Assembly: GCF_042682785.1 (NCBI RefSeq)
Contig: NZ_JBHUIB010000003.1
Location: forward strand, 248,001-312,000
Reading direction: 5' to 3'
Length of the DNA stretch: 64,000 nt
Source of the DNA: Thalassotalea_F euphylliae
Lineage (GTDB): Bacteria > Pseudomonadota > Gammaproteobacteria > Enterobacterales > Alteromonadaceae
Of the stretch, positions 16,935 through 25,840 are shown piece by piece (the first letter of the stretch is position 1; each line of letters begins with the position of its first letter). The notes under the pieces are model-generated. The model worked only from the letters and a program-made list of their open reading frames with translations, ran no database searches and was not told the DNA's origin. The translations under genes and the position numbers were made by a program.

Positions 16935-17377
16935 GTGGCAGACGAAAAGGCGAGTTATATCGCATTCCGAGCCAAGGTAAAATAGCTGGAGTGTGTGCAG
17001 GGATTGCAGACTACTTCAGCTGGGAAACTTGGTTGATCCGTATTTTGGTGGTATCTGGTGTTTTGTTTGGCATGCCATGGTTAGTGTTCTTATATGTTGC
17101 TGCATGGTTTATCTTGGATAAGAAGCCTGCGACAGCCGCAGAAGCCGAAAGCAAAGAACACGGTTTTACTAGCAAAAAGTCAGAACCGAAAAGTGACGAT
17201 ATCGACTCCGAGCCAATTAAGGTTAAAGCGAGAATTTGGCAGGCAGGAGAACCGCCAAAACAAGCATTCCATGATATTCGACGTAAGTTTACCAATATGG
17301 AAAAGCAGCTTCGTACTATGGAAAGATATGTGACATCCCCAGAGTTCACTGTATCTCGGGAAATCAATAAACTATAA
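16931..17377 (+). CDS. pspC: PspC, phage shock envelope stress sensor
   Basis: Inner-membrane protein of 148 residues with the PspC domain at the N-terminus (RIPSQGKIAGVCAGIADYFSWETWLIRILVV), a membrane helix pair at about 38-65 and a charged cytoplasmic tail. I chose the ATG at 16931 because it overlaps the pspB stop as ATGA and begins MSGRRKGELYRI; an in-frame ATG 15 bases earlier is less likely. No pspD follows. A strong terminator begins at the stop codon. Confidence 0.94.
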   Translation: MSGRRKGELYRIPSQGKIAGVCAGIADYFSWETWLIRILVVSGVLFGMPWLVFLYVAAWFILDKKPATAAEAESKEHGFTSKKSEPKSDDIDSEPIKVKARIWQAGEPPKQAFHDIRRKFTNMEKQLRTMERYVTSPEFTVSREINKL

Positions 17378-17405
17378 AGCGACTCATAGAGTCGCTTTAT
17401 TTTTC
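17374..17405 (+). terminator. intrinsic terminator after pspC
   Basis: ATAAAGCGACTC-ATA-GAGTCGCTTTAT followed by five T. The stem includes the pspC stop codon. Confidence 0.93.
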
Positions 17406-17480
17406 CCATTAAATACTTGTTATCTATCGGTAAAAACCGATACCATCGAAATCAAAATAGCGCCTTTTTGTGTGCACACT

Positions 17481-18911
17481 ATGTCAATTTTAAGCAGTAA
17501 TACTCTCGACACTATCAAAGCAAAGGCAGGTGACCTGCTCAATCGTACCGTTGATCAACATGTAAACTTGGCTGTTACCGGCTTGAGCAGAAGCGGTAAA
17601 ACCGCTTTTATTACTTCTCTGGTTAATCAACTGATAAATGAGGGAGCTGATTCACAGCTGAGCTTTTTCAATCCAGTCTCGCAAGGTCGTTTTATAGCCG
17701 CTAAACGCGAGGCTCAAAAGAATATAGATATTGCTCGTTTTACATATGAGGAGGGCATGAGCGCTTTCGCGGAAGAACCGCCGAAGTGGCCTGAACCAAC
17801 GCAAGGAATAAGTGAGCTTAGGTTAGCGATTAAATACAAGCCCAAAGACTCTCTGCTTAAATATGCGACCGATATGGCGACGCTGACTCTAGATATCACT
17901 GATTACCCTGGTGAGTGGCTTTTAGACCTTCCTATGTTATCTGTCACTTATGAAGAGTGGTCAGAAAAAATGGTAGCGCTATTACAGCAAGCTCCTAGAA
18001 AAGAATTCGCACAACACTGGCTAGATAAGGTTGCTGCTCTCGATCCATTTGCACCAGCAGATGAGGAGCAGATTGCTGAGTTAGCAAAAGAATATGCCGG
18101 GTTACTAAAAATATTTCGAGAAAAGTTAGGCTTATCGGTTATACAACCAGGGCGTTTTATTTTACCTGGCGAACTAGCAGGTGCACCGATACTCGAGTTT
18201 TTCCCGTTTATTAGTATCGATGAGGTGGATGGCAATGACTATCAAAATGCTGAGGATAGCTCGTTAATTGGCATGCTACGGGCACGTTTTCTGGAGTACA
18301 GAGAAAGAGTGGTTAAGCGTTTTTACAAGCAGCATTTTGTTAATTTTGATCGCCAAATTGTGCTGGCGGATTGCTTGACTCCACTAAATAACGGTAAGGA
18401 GAGCTTTGAAGATTTAAAAATGGCCATCAATATGATTATGGAAAGTTACCAATATGGCCAATCAACTATCTTGAGCCGCTTGTTTTCCCCTAAAATTGAT
18501 AAGTTGTTGTTTGCCGCTACGAAAGCTGATCATATCACTGCCGAGCAACATGTGAATTTAACGAGTTTGTTAAATCAGTTAATCCATCAAACGAAACAGA
18601 AACTTAATTTTGATGCCATCGATATGAAAACATTGGCCATTGCATCTGTAAAAACTACACAGAATGGCAAGGCAAAGGCCGATGGGCGAGCACTGCCAGT
18701 CATTAGCGGTCGTCAAAAAGATACCAATAAAACGGTAACATTGTTTCCCGGTACTGTGCCTGAAAAATTACCCACGGATGCATTTTGGCAGCAACATCAG
18801 TTTAATTTTATCGAGTTTTTACCTGCAACCTCGATAGCACGTCATGAAGTATTGCCGCATTTGAGAATGGATCAAGTCTTACAATTTTTACTCGGAGATA
18901 AGATGTCATGA
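17481..18911 (+). CDS. ycjX: YcjX family P-loop protein (DUF463), psp-linked GTPase-like protein
   Basis: Cytosolic P-loop NTPase, 476 residues from this ATG, colinear with E. coli YcjX. The Walker A is LAVTGLSRSGKTAFITSLVNQL (about residues 31-52), and VDYPGEWLLDLPML-like sequence is conserved as ITDYPGEWLLDLPML. The family travels with the psp regulon and YcjF; its cellular role is not well defined. An upstream in-frame GTG at 17472 would add three residues. It overlaps ycjF by four bases (ATGA). Confidence 0.93.
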   Translation: MSILSSNTLDTIKAKAGDLLNRTVDQHVNLAVTGLSRSGKTAFITSLVNQLINEGADSQLSFFNPVSQGRFIAAKREAQKNIDIARFTYEEGMSAFAEEPPKWPEPTQGISELRLAIKYKPKDSLLKYATDMATLTLDITDYPGEWLLDLPMLSVTYEEWSEKMVALLQQAPRKEFAQHWLDKVAALDPFAPADEEQIAELAKEYAGLLKIFREKLGLSVIQPGRFILPGELAGAPILEFFPFISIDEVDGNDYQNAEDSSLIGMLRARFLEYRERVVKRFYKQHFVNFDRQIVLADCLTPLNNGKESFEDLKMAINMIMESYQYGQSTILSRLFSPKIDKLLFAATKADHITAEQHVNLTSLLNQLIHQTKQKLNFDAIDMKTLAIASVKTTQNGKAKADGRALPVISGRQKDTNKTVTLFPGTVPEKLPTDAFWQQHQFNFIEFLPATSIARHEVLPHLRMDQVLQFLLGDKMS

Positions 18912-19939
18912 GTAAACCAACTGACTTTCAACAGCAAATTTTATTTGAAGAAAAAGAGATTGATGCTGGCGAAAATAAATCTCTACCGATTGAACAGCAG
19001 GTCATTGTCGATAACGATGAATGGCAGGCTGAAGAGGTTGCAGATGACTCAGCGTTTGCTGAAGAGTGTACACAGTCTGCACAAAGTAATAACGTCGTTT
19101 GGCGCTTGCTCACGTTTATTGTGCTACTTGTCGTTACATTAGAATTAGCAGACTTTTTTGTAACGGGTTTTACAGAGGCCCCAATTACTACCTCACTTTA
19201 CGCAGGGTTACTGGGTCTAGTTGGTTTTCTTGCTGGTGCCTCACTGGTAAGAGAGTTTGTTGGATTAAAGCAGCTAAAGCAGCGAGATCAAATCAGAGAA
19301 GAGCTTGCAAAATTGCTTGAGAGTGATGCACATGGTAACGCAGAAAAGGTAGTGACTAAGTTAACAAAATCATTATCGAATGACTTATCGGCAGCACAAC
19401 AACAAAAATGGGAAAAATCTTTAGCCGAGCATTTCAGTGACAAAGAGGTCGTAGAGTTATACAGCAGGCAAGTACTGAGTGAGACTGATGAAAAGGCATT
19501 AGCAGCAGTCGCCCGGTTTTCCTCTGAATCAGTGGTACTTGTGGCACTGAGTCCAGTCGCTGTATTGGATATGCTTATCATGCTTTGGCGAAATCTTGCT
19601 CTCGTTGACAAAATTGCAGGGCTATACGGACTGAAACTCGGTTACTGGAGTCGCATAAAATTAGTGAAGCAAGTTATTTTTAATATGATATTTGCAGGCG
19701 CTTCAGAAGTTGTTGCTGACGTTAGTGCTGATATGTTAGGTGCAGATATGCTCGGTAAGCTCTCTGGTCGGTTAGCGCAAGGTTTAGGAGCGGGCATGCT
19801 TACGGCTCGTCTTGGTTTGAAAACTATTTATTTGTGCCGTCCTATCCCATTTGATGATAACGCACCTAAGCTTTCGCAGGTTAGACGTGAGATTGTCGGG
19901 CAGATAAAGCAGTTAATGAAACCGACAGCTGAAAAGTAG
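18908..19939 (+). CDS. ycjF: YcjF family inner-membrane protein (TIGR01620/DUF697)
   Basis: Membrane protein of 343 residues, partner of YcjX. An acidic N-terminal segment (1 to about 65) is followed by two membrane helices (about 66-85 and 92-115), and the C-terminal DUF697 region has hydrophobic segments around 205-225. Translationally coupled to ycjX. Known as a psp-regulon member in enterobacteria; molecular role unknown. Confidence 0.92.
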   Translation: MSKPTDFQQQILFEEKEIDAGENKSLPIEQQVIVDNDEWQAEEVADDSAFAEECTQSAQSNNVVWRLLTFIVLLVVTLELADFFVTGFTEAPITTSLYAGLLGLVGFLAGASLVREFVGLKQLKQRDQIREELAKLLESDAHGNAEKVVTKLTKSLSNDLSAAQQQKWEKSLAEHFSDKEVVELYSRQVLSETDEKALAAVARFSSESVVLVALSPVAVLDMLIMLWRNLALVDKIAGLYGLKLGYWSRIKLVKQVIFNMIFAGASEVVADVSADMLGADMLGKLSGRLAQGLGAGMLTARLGLKTIYLCRPIPFDDNAPKLSQVRREIVGQIKQLMKPTAEK

Positions 19940-19953
19940 TAAATTGACAATTC

Positions 19954-19973
19954 CCGTACATAAAATTGTACGG
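19954..19973. repeat. perfect inverted repeat upstream of phhA
   Basis: CCGTACA-TAAAAT-TGTACGG, 7-bp arms with a 6-base spacer, 120 bases upstream of phhA and just after ycjF. It lacks a T-run, so it is a poor terminator and may be an operator or an mRNA-end hairpin. It does not fit the TyrR box. Confidence 0.5.
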
Positions 19974-20093
19974 CATTGATATTTGTTTAACTTTTGACCA
20001 ACCCTTTGTGTCTTTCCTTCGTAAATAACCATCACTTAATATGAGGGCAACTAAAGTGGCTCGCCACGAATAAAGATAAGAAGGTTATTACAA

Positions 20094-20906
20094 ATGGGCA
20101 AGGCGACTAAATATGTCTCCAAAGAAGCTGATGCAAGCGGCTTTATCCATTGGACTGAGGAAGAGAACGACACTTGGGCTGCGCTAATTGAGCGTCAGCT
20201 TAAATGTATAGAAGGCAAAGCGTGCGACGAATACATGGTGGGGTTAGAAAAACTTAACCTACCGCTAGATCGCGTGCCACAGTTGGAAGAAGTTAGCAAA
20301 GTTTTACGCGCAGAGACTGGCTGGGAATGCGCAGCAGTACCGGCGTTGATTGGCTTTGGCGAATTCTTCAGACTGCTTTCAGAAAGGAAATTCCCTGTTG
20401 CTACGTTTATTCGCAGCAAAGAGGAATTTGACTATCTGCAAGAGCCGGATATTTTTCACGAAATATTTGGCCATTGCGCCATGCTAACGCACCCTGCATT
20501 CGCCAAGTTCACAGAAGCATATGGCAAGCTAGGTCTTGCTGCATCGAAAGAAGATCGGGTTTTCTTAGCGCGCCTATATTGGTTCACTGTTGAGTTTGGC
20601 TTGATGAGCACGCCTGACGGCTTAAGAATATACGGTGGCGGTATCCTGTCTTCGCCGGGCGAGACGGCTTATGCCATGCAAGACGGCAACGCAGAGCGAC
20701 GCTTCCTGACCAATGAAGAGCAAGTTGTAGATGTGCTGCGTACACCATATCGTATCGACATTATGCAGCCGATATACTTCATGATTGAAAAAATGTCTGA
20801 TCTAGATGCTATTCGTGCGCTAGATTTAATGAGCTTGGTTGAGCAAGCTAAAGCATTAGGTCTTCATGCACCTAAATTTCCACCAAAAGAAAAAATTGCC
20901 AGTTAA
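20094..20906 (+). CDS. phhA: phenylalanine 4-monooxygenase
   Basis: Non-haem iron hydroxylase that turns phenylalanine into tyrosine with tetrahydropterin and O2. The 270 residues include the iron site HEIFGHCAML (two His in HxxxH at about 120-125) with the downstream Glu in WFTVEFGL, and the pterin region preceding it. Length is normal for the monomeric bacterial enzyme. AGAAGG precedes the ATG. phhB follows ten bases after the stop, so the two form an operon. Confidence 0.97.
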   Translation: MGKATKYVSKEADASGFIHWTEEENDTWAALIERQLKCIEGKACDEYMVGLEKLNLPLDRVPQLEEVSKVLRAETGWECAAVPALIGFGEFFRLLSERKFPVATFIRSKEEFDYLQEPDIFHEIFGHCAMLTHPAFAKFTEAYGKLGLAASKEDRVFLARLYWFTVEFGLMSTPDGLRIYGGGILSSPGETAYAMQDGNAERRFLTNEEQVVDVLRTPYRIDIMQPIYFMIEKMSDLDAIRALDLMSLVEQAKALGLHAPKFPPKEKIAS

Positions 20907-20915
20907 GGACAAATA

Positions 20916-21260
20916 ATGAGTTCAAATTTAACAGCACAAAAGTGTGAAGCCTGTCACGTTGATGCACCGAAAGTTACTGACGAAGAGTTAGCTGTATTGA
21001 TCAAGGAAATTCCTGATTGGGTACCAGAAGTACGTGATGGCATCATGATGCTCGAGCGTGTTTACAAGTTTAAAAATTACAAGCTTGCATGGGCATTCGC
21101 TAATAAAGTGTCAGAACTTGCAGAAGAAGAGTTCCATCATCCAGCCATTTTACTCGAGTGGGGCAAGGTAACTGTCACTTGGTGGAGTCATTCAATTAAA
21201 GGTCTTCATAAAAATGACTTTATTTGCGCAGCGAAAACAGACAAGTTACTAGAAGAATAA
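20916..21260 (+). CDS. phhB: pterin-4a-carbinolamine dehydratase
   Basis: Regenerates the pterin cofactor of PhhA by dehydrating 4a-hydroxytetrahydropterin. The 114-residue protein carries the family signature EEFHHPAILLEW followed by TWWSHSIKGLHKND, giving the two active-site His of the HHP motif and the distal His. Partner of the preceding phhA; terminated by the hairpin at 21308-21339. Confidence 0.96.
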   Translation: MSSNLTAQKCEACHVDAPKVTDEELAVLIKEIPDWVPEVRDGIMMLERVYKFKNYKLAWAFANKVSELAEEEFHHPAILLEWGKVTVTWWSHSIKGLHKNDFICAAKTDKLLEE

Positions 21261-21287
21261 GCTGCTCTGCACGAAAAGCTTTATTCT

Positions 21288-21305
21288 TGTAAAAATTAGT
21301 TTACA
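21288..21305. promoter_or_regulatory. TyrR box overlapping the tyrR promoter
   Basis: TGTAAA-AATTAG-TTTACA is a perfect match to the TyrR consensus TGTAAA-N6-TTTACA. A -10-like TACAAT (21302-21307) overlaps its right half, so bound TyrR should block transcription of its own gene, as known in E. coli. Confidence 0.88.
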
Positions 21306-21307
21306 AT

Positions 21308-21339
21308 AGCCCCCAGCTAAATTCAGTGGGGGCTTTTTT
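21308..21339 (+). terminator. intrinsic terminator between phhB and tyrR
   Basis: AGCCCCCA (21308-21315) pairs with TGGGGGCT (21327-21334), followed by T to 21339; the tyrR ATG is the next base. The GGGGG of the 3' arm is also the only possible Shine-Dalgarno for tyrR (seven bases before ATG). A transcript from the 21302 -10 would start near 21314 and lose most of the 5' arm, freeing this site. Confidence 0.88.
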
Positions 21340-22893
21340 ATGCGTTTGGAAATTGTTTGCGAAGACCGTGTAGGTATTGCACAGCAAGTGTTAGGCGTCT
21401 TTGTTGAACACAAAATCAATATCAAAGGTATTGATGCAGTGACTGAAACCGGGCATATTTTTGTGCATATTCCGGATTTAGATTTTTCTGAACTACAAAG
21501 CTTTATGCCTCAGTTACGTCTTATCGAAGGCGTAGAGGATGTTAAAACAACTCCATTTATGCCATCAGAGCGCGAACGTAATGAATTGGCTACCTTAATT
21601 AAAACCTTTCCTGATCCTTTCATTTCAGTGGATACGCGCGGAAACATCCGTGGCGTTAATGATATTGGATGCTCTATTTTGGGCGAGCATATTAAAGAGC
21701 TGGTGGGAGAGCCTGCTGGTCAATGGATCAAAGGTTTTAATATTACGCGCTGGCTTGAAGGCGATGATATTCTCGCTCAAACTCGCCGCATAAAATTCAA
21801 AGAAGAAGACTTCGTTGCCGACATTCTACCAATTAATGTTTCGGATGAGGAAGGCAACCCTGTTAATGCAGGTGCCGTGCTGATACTGAAGTCAGAGGCT
21901 CGCCTTGGCCAGCAAATAAGCGCGTTTAAACAGAACAATGAAAACACTTTTTCTGGTATTCAAACTGCTAGTAGTGCAATGAAAAAAGTGGTTCGTGAGG
22001 CTAAACGAATGGCACTTCTGGATTCGTCTATGTTGGTGATTGGTGAAACAGGTGTAGGCAAGGAACTCATTGCGAAAGCGTGTCACGATGCAAGTGACAG
22101 GGCAGAGCACCCATTTATGACGCTTAATTGTGCGTCATTGCCGGATGATGTTGCAGAGTCTGAATTGTTCGGCACCGGTGCCCAAGGTAGTAAACCGGCA
22201 AAACGCGGATTATTTGAAAGTGCCGACGGCGGTACCATTTTCCTAGATGAAGTGGGGGAAATGTCCTCTAAGCTCCAAATCAAACTATTACGCGTTATTC
22301 AAGACGGCAGCTTTAGGCGTGTAGATGATGAGCAAGAAATTAAAGTCAATGTGCGCTTTATTAGCTCCACAAATAAAGATCTACTCAATTTGGTGTCAAC
22401 GGGTGAATTTCGTGAAGACTTATATTATCGCTTGAATGTGTTGGGATTAAATATCCCTTCCTTGCGAGAGCGTCGCCCTGATATCTTACCTTTGGCTGAG
22501 CACTTTATCACTAAAGCTGGTCAAGTGATTGGGAAATACAACCTCACCATGACAGATGATTGTCGTGACTTTATTGAGCACTACCCGTGGCCAGGTAATG
22601 TCCGTCAATTAGAAAATGTGCTTATTCGCGCTGTTTCATTGTTGGAAGGTACAAGTATTGAAACGTCGCATCTGCAGCTGCCTTCATACACAAGAGAACA
22701 TGGATATCTAGAGCAGGAATTCGAAGGTACGCTTGATGGCGCGGTGAAAAAATTTGAAGCTGATTTACTGCGAAAGTTATACCCGGCATATCCAAGCACA
22801 AGACAGCTTGCCAAGAAGCTTGGTTTAAGTCATACAGCTATTGCCAATAAGCTTCGAGAGTATGACATCAACAAAAAAACCGTAAAGATTTAA
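21340..22893 (+). CDS. tyrR: TyrR/PhhR, aromatic amino acid-responsive regulator
   Basis: Transcription regulator of 517 residues (E. coli 513). It has an N-terminal ACT domain (MRLEIVCEDRVGIAQQVLGVF), a PAS domain at about 80-190, an AAA+ domain with Walker A GETGVGKE and Walker B GTIFLDEV, and a C-terminal helix-turn-helix (TRQLAKKLGLSHTAIANKLREY). The sigma54 loop GAFTGA is replaced by GTGAQGSKPA, as in TyrR, so it should act on sigma70 promoters. It follows phhAB and precedes fahA-maiA, its likely targets. Autoregulation is indicated by the box at 21288-21305. Confidence 0.96.
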   Translation: MRLEIVCEDRVGIAQQVLGVFVEHKINIKGIDAVTETGHIFVHIPDLDFSELQSFMPQLRLIEGVEDVKTTPFMPSERERNELATLIKTFPDPFISVDTRGNIRGVNDIGCSILGEHIKELVGEPAGQWIKGFNITRWLEGDDILAQTRRIKFKEEDFVADILPINVSDEEGNPVNAGAVLILKSEARLGQQISAFKQNNENTFSGIQTASSAMKKVVREAKRMALLDSSMLVIGETGVGKELIAKACHDASDRAEHPFMTLNCASLPDDVAESELFGTGAQGSKPAKRGLFESADGGTIFLDEVGEMSSKLQIKLLRVIQDGSFRRVDDEQEIKVNVRFISSTNKDLLNLVSTGEFREDLYYRLNVLGLNIPSLRERRPDILPLAEHFITKAGQVIGKYNLTMTDDCRDFIEHYPWPGNVRQLENVLIRAVSLLEGTSIETSHLQLPSYTREHGYLEQEFEGTLDGAVKKFEADLLRKLYPAYPSTRQLAKKLGLSHTAIANKLREYDINKKTVKI

Positions 22894-22908
22894 TTACGTG
22901 ATTTATCC

Positions 22909-22946
22909 AAAACGCCAGTGAAACACACCGTTTACTGGCGTTTTTT
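22909..22946 (+). terminator. intrinsic terminator after tyrR
   Basis: AACGCCAGT(g)AAAC pairs with GTTTACTGGCGTT across a short loop, followed by a T-run. Confidence 0.92.
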
Positions 22947-23126
22947 CTTTTTCAGCGCTTTATTCTCGCGTGATTACCTTTTGTAAACTAATACTAACGA
23001 ATTATTGGTGTGCCTGAATTTGGGTAAAGGCTAGTATTTCAATGGCTTTAACGTAAAATCGGCATCAATATTTTATCCTTTCTTCCATTGTTTATTGGAA
23101 GCGCATAAGAATTACTAAGGATCACT

Positions 23127-24116
23127 ATGAAATTAGCAACGTTGAAGAACAACACACGTGATGGCCAACTTGTTGTAGTTAGTCGCGACTTATCGAAGGC
23201 TGTAGCGGTGACAAATATCGCGAATACGATGCAACAAGCAATTGATGACTGGGCGACAATTTCGCCAAAATTAGAAGCTGTTTATGCACAGTTAAATGAT
23301 GGTGCTGTTGAAGGTGCTGTTGATTTTGATGAAGCACACTGTGAATCGCCGTTGCCACGTGCTTACCAGTGGGCTGATGGCAGTGCTTACGTAAACCATG
23401 TAGAGCTTGTCCGCAAAGCGCGTAATGCAGAAATGCCAGAGACATTTTGGACTGACCCTTTAATGTATCAAGGCGGTTCTGATGCATTTATTGGCCCACG
23501 CGATGACATTCCAGTAGCTTCTGAAGACTTTGGTATTGATTTCGAATCTGAAGTTGCTGTGATTACGGACGACGTGCCAATGGGGGCTTCGCCAGAACAA
23601 GCAGAGTCACACATTAAATTACTGATGCTAGTTAACGATGTTTCACTGCGTAACTTAATTCCAGGCGAGCTAGCAAAAGGCTTTGGCTTCTTTTCAAGTA
23701 AGCCTTCAAGCGCATTTTCTCCTGTGGCCGTAACACCAGATGAGCTTGGTGATGCATGGAACGGTAAAAAAATTCATTTACCATTAACGACGCATTTGAA
23801 CGACGAGTTGTTTGGTCAGCCAAACTGTGGCGTTGATATGACGTTTGATTTCCCAACAATTGTTGCACATGCAGCGAAAACTCGTCCTTTGTCTGCGGGT
23901 GCAATTGTTGGTTCTGGTACTATTTCAAACTATGATCGTTCAGCAGGCTCAAGCTGTTTAGCTGAAAAGCGCATGTTAGAAATCATTGCAGACGGTAAGC
24001 CAAGCACTTCATTTATGCAGTTTGGCGACAAGGTTCGTATTGAAATGTTCGATGAAGAAGGCAATACGATTTTCGGCTCAATTGATCAAACTGTTGTTGA
24101 GTATAAAGGAGCTTAA
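23127..24116 (+). CDS. fahA: fumarylacetoacetate hydrolase
   Basis: Last enzyme of tyrosine/homogentisate breakdown, splitting fumarylacetoacetate to fumarate and acetoacetate. The 329-residue protein is of the short bacterial FAH type, with the metal/catalytic region FIGPRDDIPVASEDFGIDFESEVAVITDDVPMG (about residues 119-155) and GSGTISNYDRSAGSSC near 270. ACTAAGGATC precedes the ATG. maiA follows five bases after the stop. A TGTAAA half-site at 22982-22987 may be a degenerate TyrR site, but its other half is poor. Confidence 0.93.
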   Translation: MKLATLKNNTRDGQLVVVSRDLSKAVAVTNIANTMQQAIDDWATISPKLEAVYAQLNDGAVEGAVDFDEAHCESPLPRAYQWADGSAYVNHVELVRKARNAEMPETFWTDPLMYQGGSDAFIGPRDDIPVASEDFGIDFESEVAVITDDVPMGASPEQAESHIKLLMLVNDVSLRNLIPGELAKGFGFFSSKPSSAFSPVAVTPDELGDAWNGKKIHLPLTTHLNDELFGQPNCGVDMTFDFPTIVAHAAKTRPLSAGAIVGSGTISNYDRSAGSSCLAEKRMLEIIADGKPSTSFMQFGDKVRIEMFDEEGNTIFGSIDQTVVEYKGA

Positions 24117-24121
24117 GTAGC

Positions 24122-24760
24122 ATGAAGCTATACGGATATTGGCGCTCTTCAGCGGCTTATCGCGTTCGAATCGCCATGCACATCAAGGGCATTAACTTTG
24201 AGTCAATTCCTGTGCACCTCGTTAAAGAGGGCGGTGAGCAGCACAAGGCTGATTATGTAGCGATGAACCCTACACACTTAGTACCAACGCTTGTGGATGG
24301 TGACTTGGTTCTTAATCAATCAATGGCCATTATCGACTACCTAGAGCAAAAATATCCAAGTCATTCGTTATACCCTGACAACATAGAAGATGCTGCAAGA
24401 GTAAGAGCGATGGCACTTGATATAGCGTGTGAAGTGCACCCTCTTAACAACTTGCGCGTTCAACAATATCTCGTTAAAGAGCTAGGTGTTGATGACAAAC
24501 AAAAGATGCAGTGGGTGCATGATTGGATGCATACAGGGTTTGCCGCTTATGAAAGGCAACTGGAGAAATTTGCAGGAGACTTTTCATTCGGTAATCGTGT
24601 TAGTGTTGCTGATTTATGTTTAGTACCACAGGTTTATAACGCCAATAGATTTGATGTTGATATGAGTGCCTATCCACTAATTACTAAAGTGGTTGAAAAT
24701 TGCCTTGCGCTTTCTGCGTTCGATAAAGCGGTACCTGAAAATCAAGCAGACGCAACGTAA
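24122..24760 (+). CDS. maiA: maleylacetoacetate isomerase (zeta-class GST)
   Basis: Glutathione-dependent isomerase converting maleylacetoacetate to fumarylacetoacetate, the substrate of FahA. The 212 residues start MKLYGYWRSSAAYRVRIAMH, containing the zeta-class motif SSCxWRVRIAL in the form SSAAYRVRIAM (the Cys is replaced by Ala), then NPTHLVPTLVDG and NQSMAIIDYLE for glutathione binding. Operon with fahA. The upstream enzymes (hppD, hmgA) are not in this window. Confidence 0.93.
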   Translation: MKLYGYWRSSAAYRVRIAMHIKGINFESIPVHLVKEGGEQHKADYVAMNPTHLVPTLVDGDLVLNQSMAIIDYLEQKYPSHSLYPDNIEDAARVRAMALDIACEVHPLNNLRVQQYLVKELGVDDKQKMQWVHDWMHTGFAAYERQLEKFAGDFSFGNRVSVADLCLVPQVYNANRFDVDMSAYPLITKVVENCLALSAFDKAVPENQADAT

Positions 24761-24782
24761 TAACAAATTACAAGTCGTTACG

Positions 24783-24812
24783 AAAAAGAGAAGCATTGCT
24801 TCTCTTTTTTTT
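24783..24812 (+). terminator. intrinsic terminator after maiA
   Basis: AAAAAGAGAAGC-ATT-GCTTCTCTTTTT with a continuing T-run, 22 bases after the maiA stop. Confidence 0.93.
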
Positions 24813-24931
24813 TCCTAATTTGTTAAACTTTCTAAGAAAATTTGGTCTAAATAAACGAACAATTTCCGTGGGCTAGCTACACTTAAAGGTAGTGCTGTTG
24901 TATTCCGATTAGAAAATTAGAAGTAAAATTT

Positions 24932-25840
24932 ATGGAAAATCAAACCTCACCTGGCATTGATGACATTCAAAAGAAAGATAACAAGACTGTGATCTGGGCC
25001 GTCGTTGTTATTGTTGTCGCCGCCATCGTCTTGCCTATTTATTACTATTTGAGTGTTGAGAAACCGAAAGAACCAGACGCTGTTGTAGCTCCTGAACCTG
25101 TTGTTGTTCCTGAGCCAGTGACAGAACCTGAGCCAGAACCCGAAGTTGCGCCAGAGCCAATTCCGGTTGAATTACCGCCGATAGAGGTAGAGCCTGAGCC
25201 CGTTGAGGAAGTGATAAATCCTTTGCCTGAACTTAATGAAAGTGACAGCTGGCTAAAAGAGCAGTTAGTGTCACTAACCTGGCGCAAGGAGCTATTAAAA
25301 CTCGTGATTGATGACGATATGGTGCGCCGCTTAGTGGTATTTACCGATAACTTTGCTCAAGGCAACTTAGCATATGAATATAGCCCACTCGTTAATCCAA
25401 GTATCAAGTTTTCTGCAATCGAAGATCGGCCTGCTGAAGGTGGTCAAGCCACTTGGCTTTGGGATGAATCGCAGACTAAGCGTTTTAGTACCTATGTTGA
25501 TTTAATGCGCTCTTTTGAGCCAGAGCGCCTAGCGGCTTGGTATGTGGAATTAAAACCGCTGATTAATGAAGCCTATGCTGAGCTTGGTTACCCGGATTCA
25601 GATTTTTCTGAGACGCTTCAAGATGCTATCGTCCGTGTACTAGATATGGAAATCCCAAAAGATACGCTAACGTTAGTTAGACCCAGTGTAATGTACAAGT
25701 ATGAAAACGAAGCATTTGAATCGATGCCGGAAGCAGAAAAGCTATTGCTTCGTATTGGTAAAGATAACTTGTTAATTATTAAATCTTTCTTATTGGAATT
25801 CAGTGACGCATTAGCACGTGCTGAAGCCAATGCATCATGA
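24932..25840 (+). CDS. DUF3014 domain envelope protein
   Basis: Protein of 302 residues with one membrane helix at about 19-41 (VIWAVVVIVVAAIVLPIYYYL), then a Pro/Glu-rich spacer at about 47-95 and a folded domain of about 200 residues that I assign to DUF3014. Topology should be inner membrane with a periplasmic domain reached by the extended spacer. The function of the family is unknown. It overlaps the following acyltransferase by four bases (ATGA), so the two are translated together. Confidence 0.8.
   Translation: MENQTSPGIDDIQKKDNKTVIWAVVVIVVAAIVLPIYYYLSVEKPKEPDAVVAPEPVVVPEPVTEPEPEPEVAPEPIPVELPPIEVEPEPVEEVINPLPELNESDSWLKEQLVSLTWRKELLKLVIDDDMVRRLVVFTDNFAQGNLAYEYSPLVNPSIKFSAIEDRPAEGGQATWLWDESQTKRFSTYVDLMRSFEPERLAAWYVELKPLINEAYAELGYPDSDFSETLQDAIVRVLDMEIPKDTLTLVRPSVMYKYENEAFESMPEAEKLLLRIGKDNLLIIKSFLLEFSDALARAEANAS

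Noticed and set aside
22982..22999. TyrR box before fahA
   Set aside because: The left half TGTAAA is perfect but the right half (CTAACG) does not match TTTACA.
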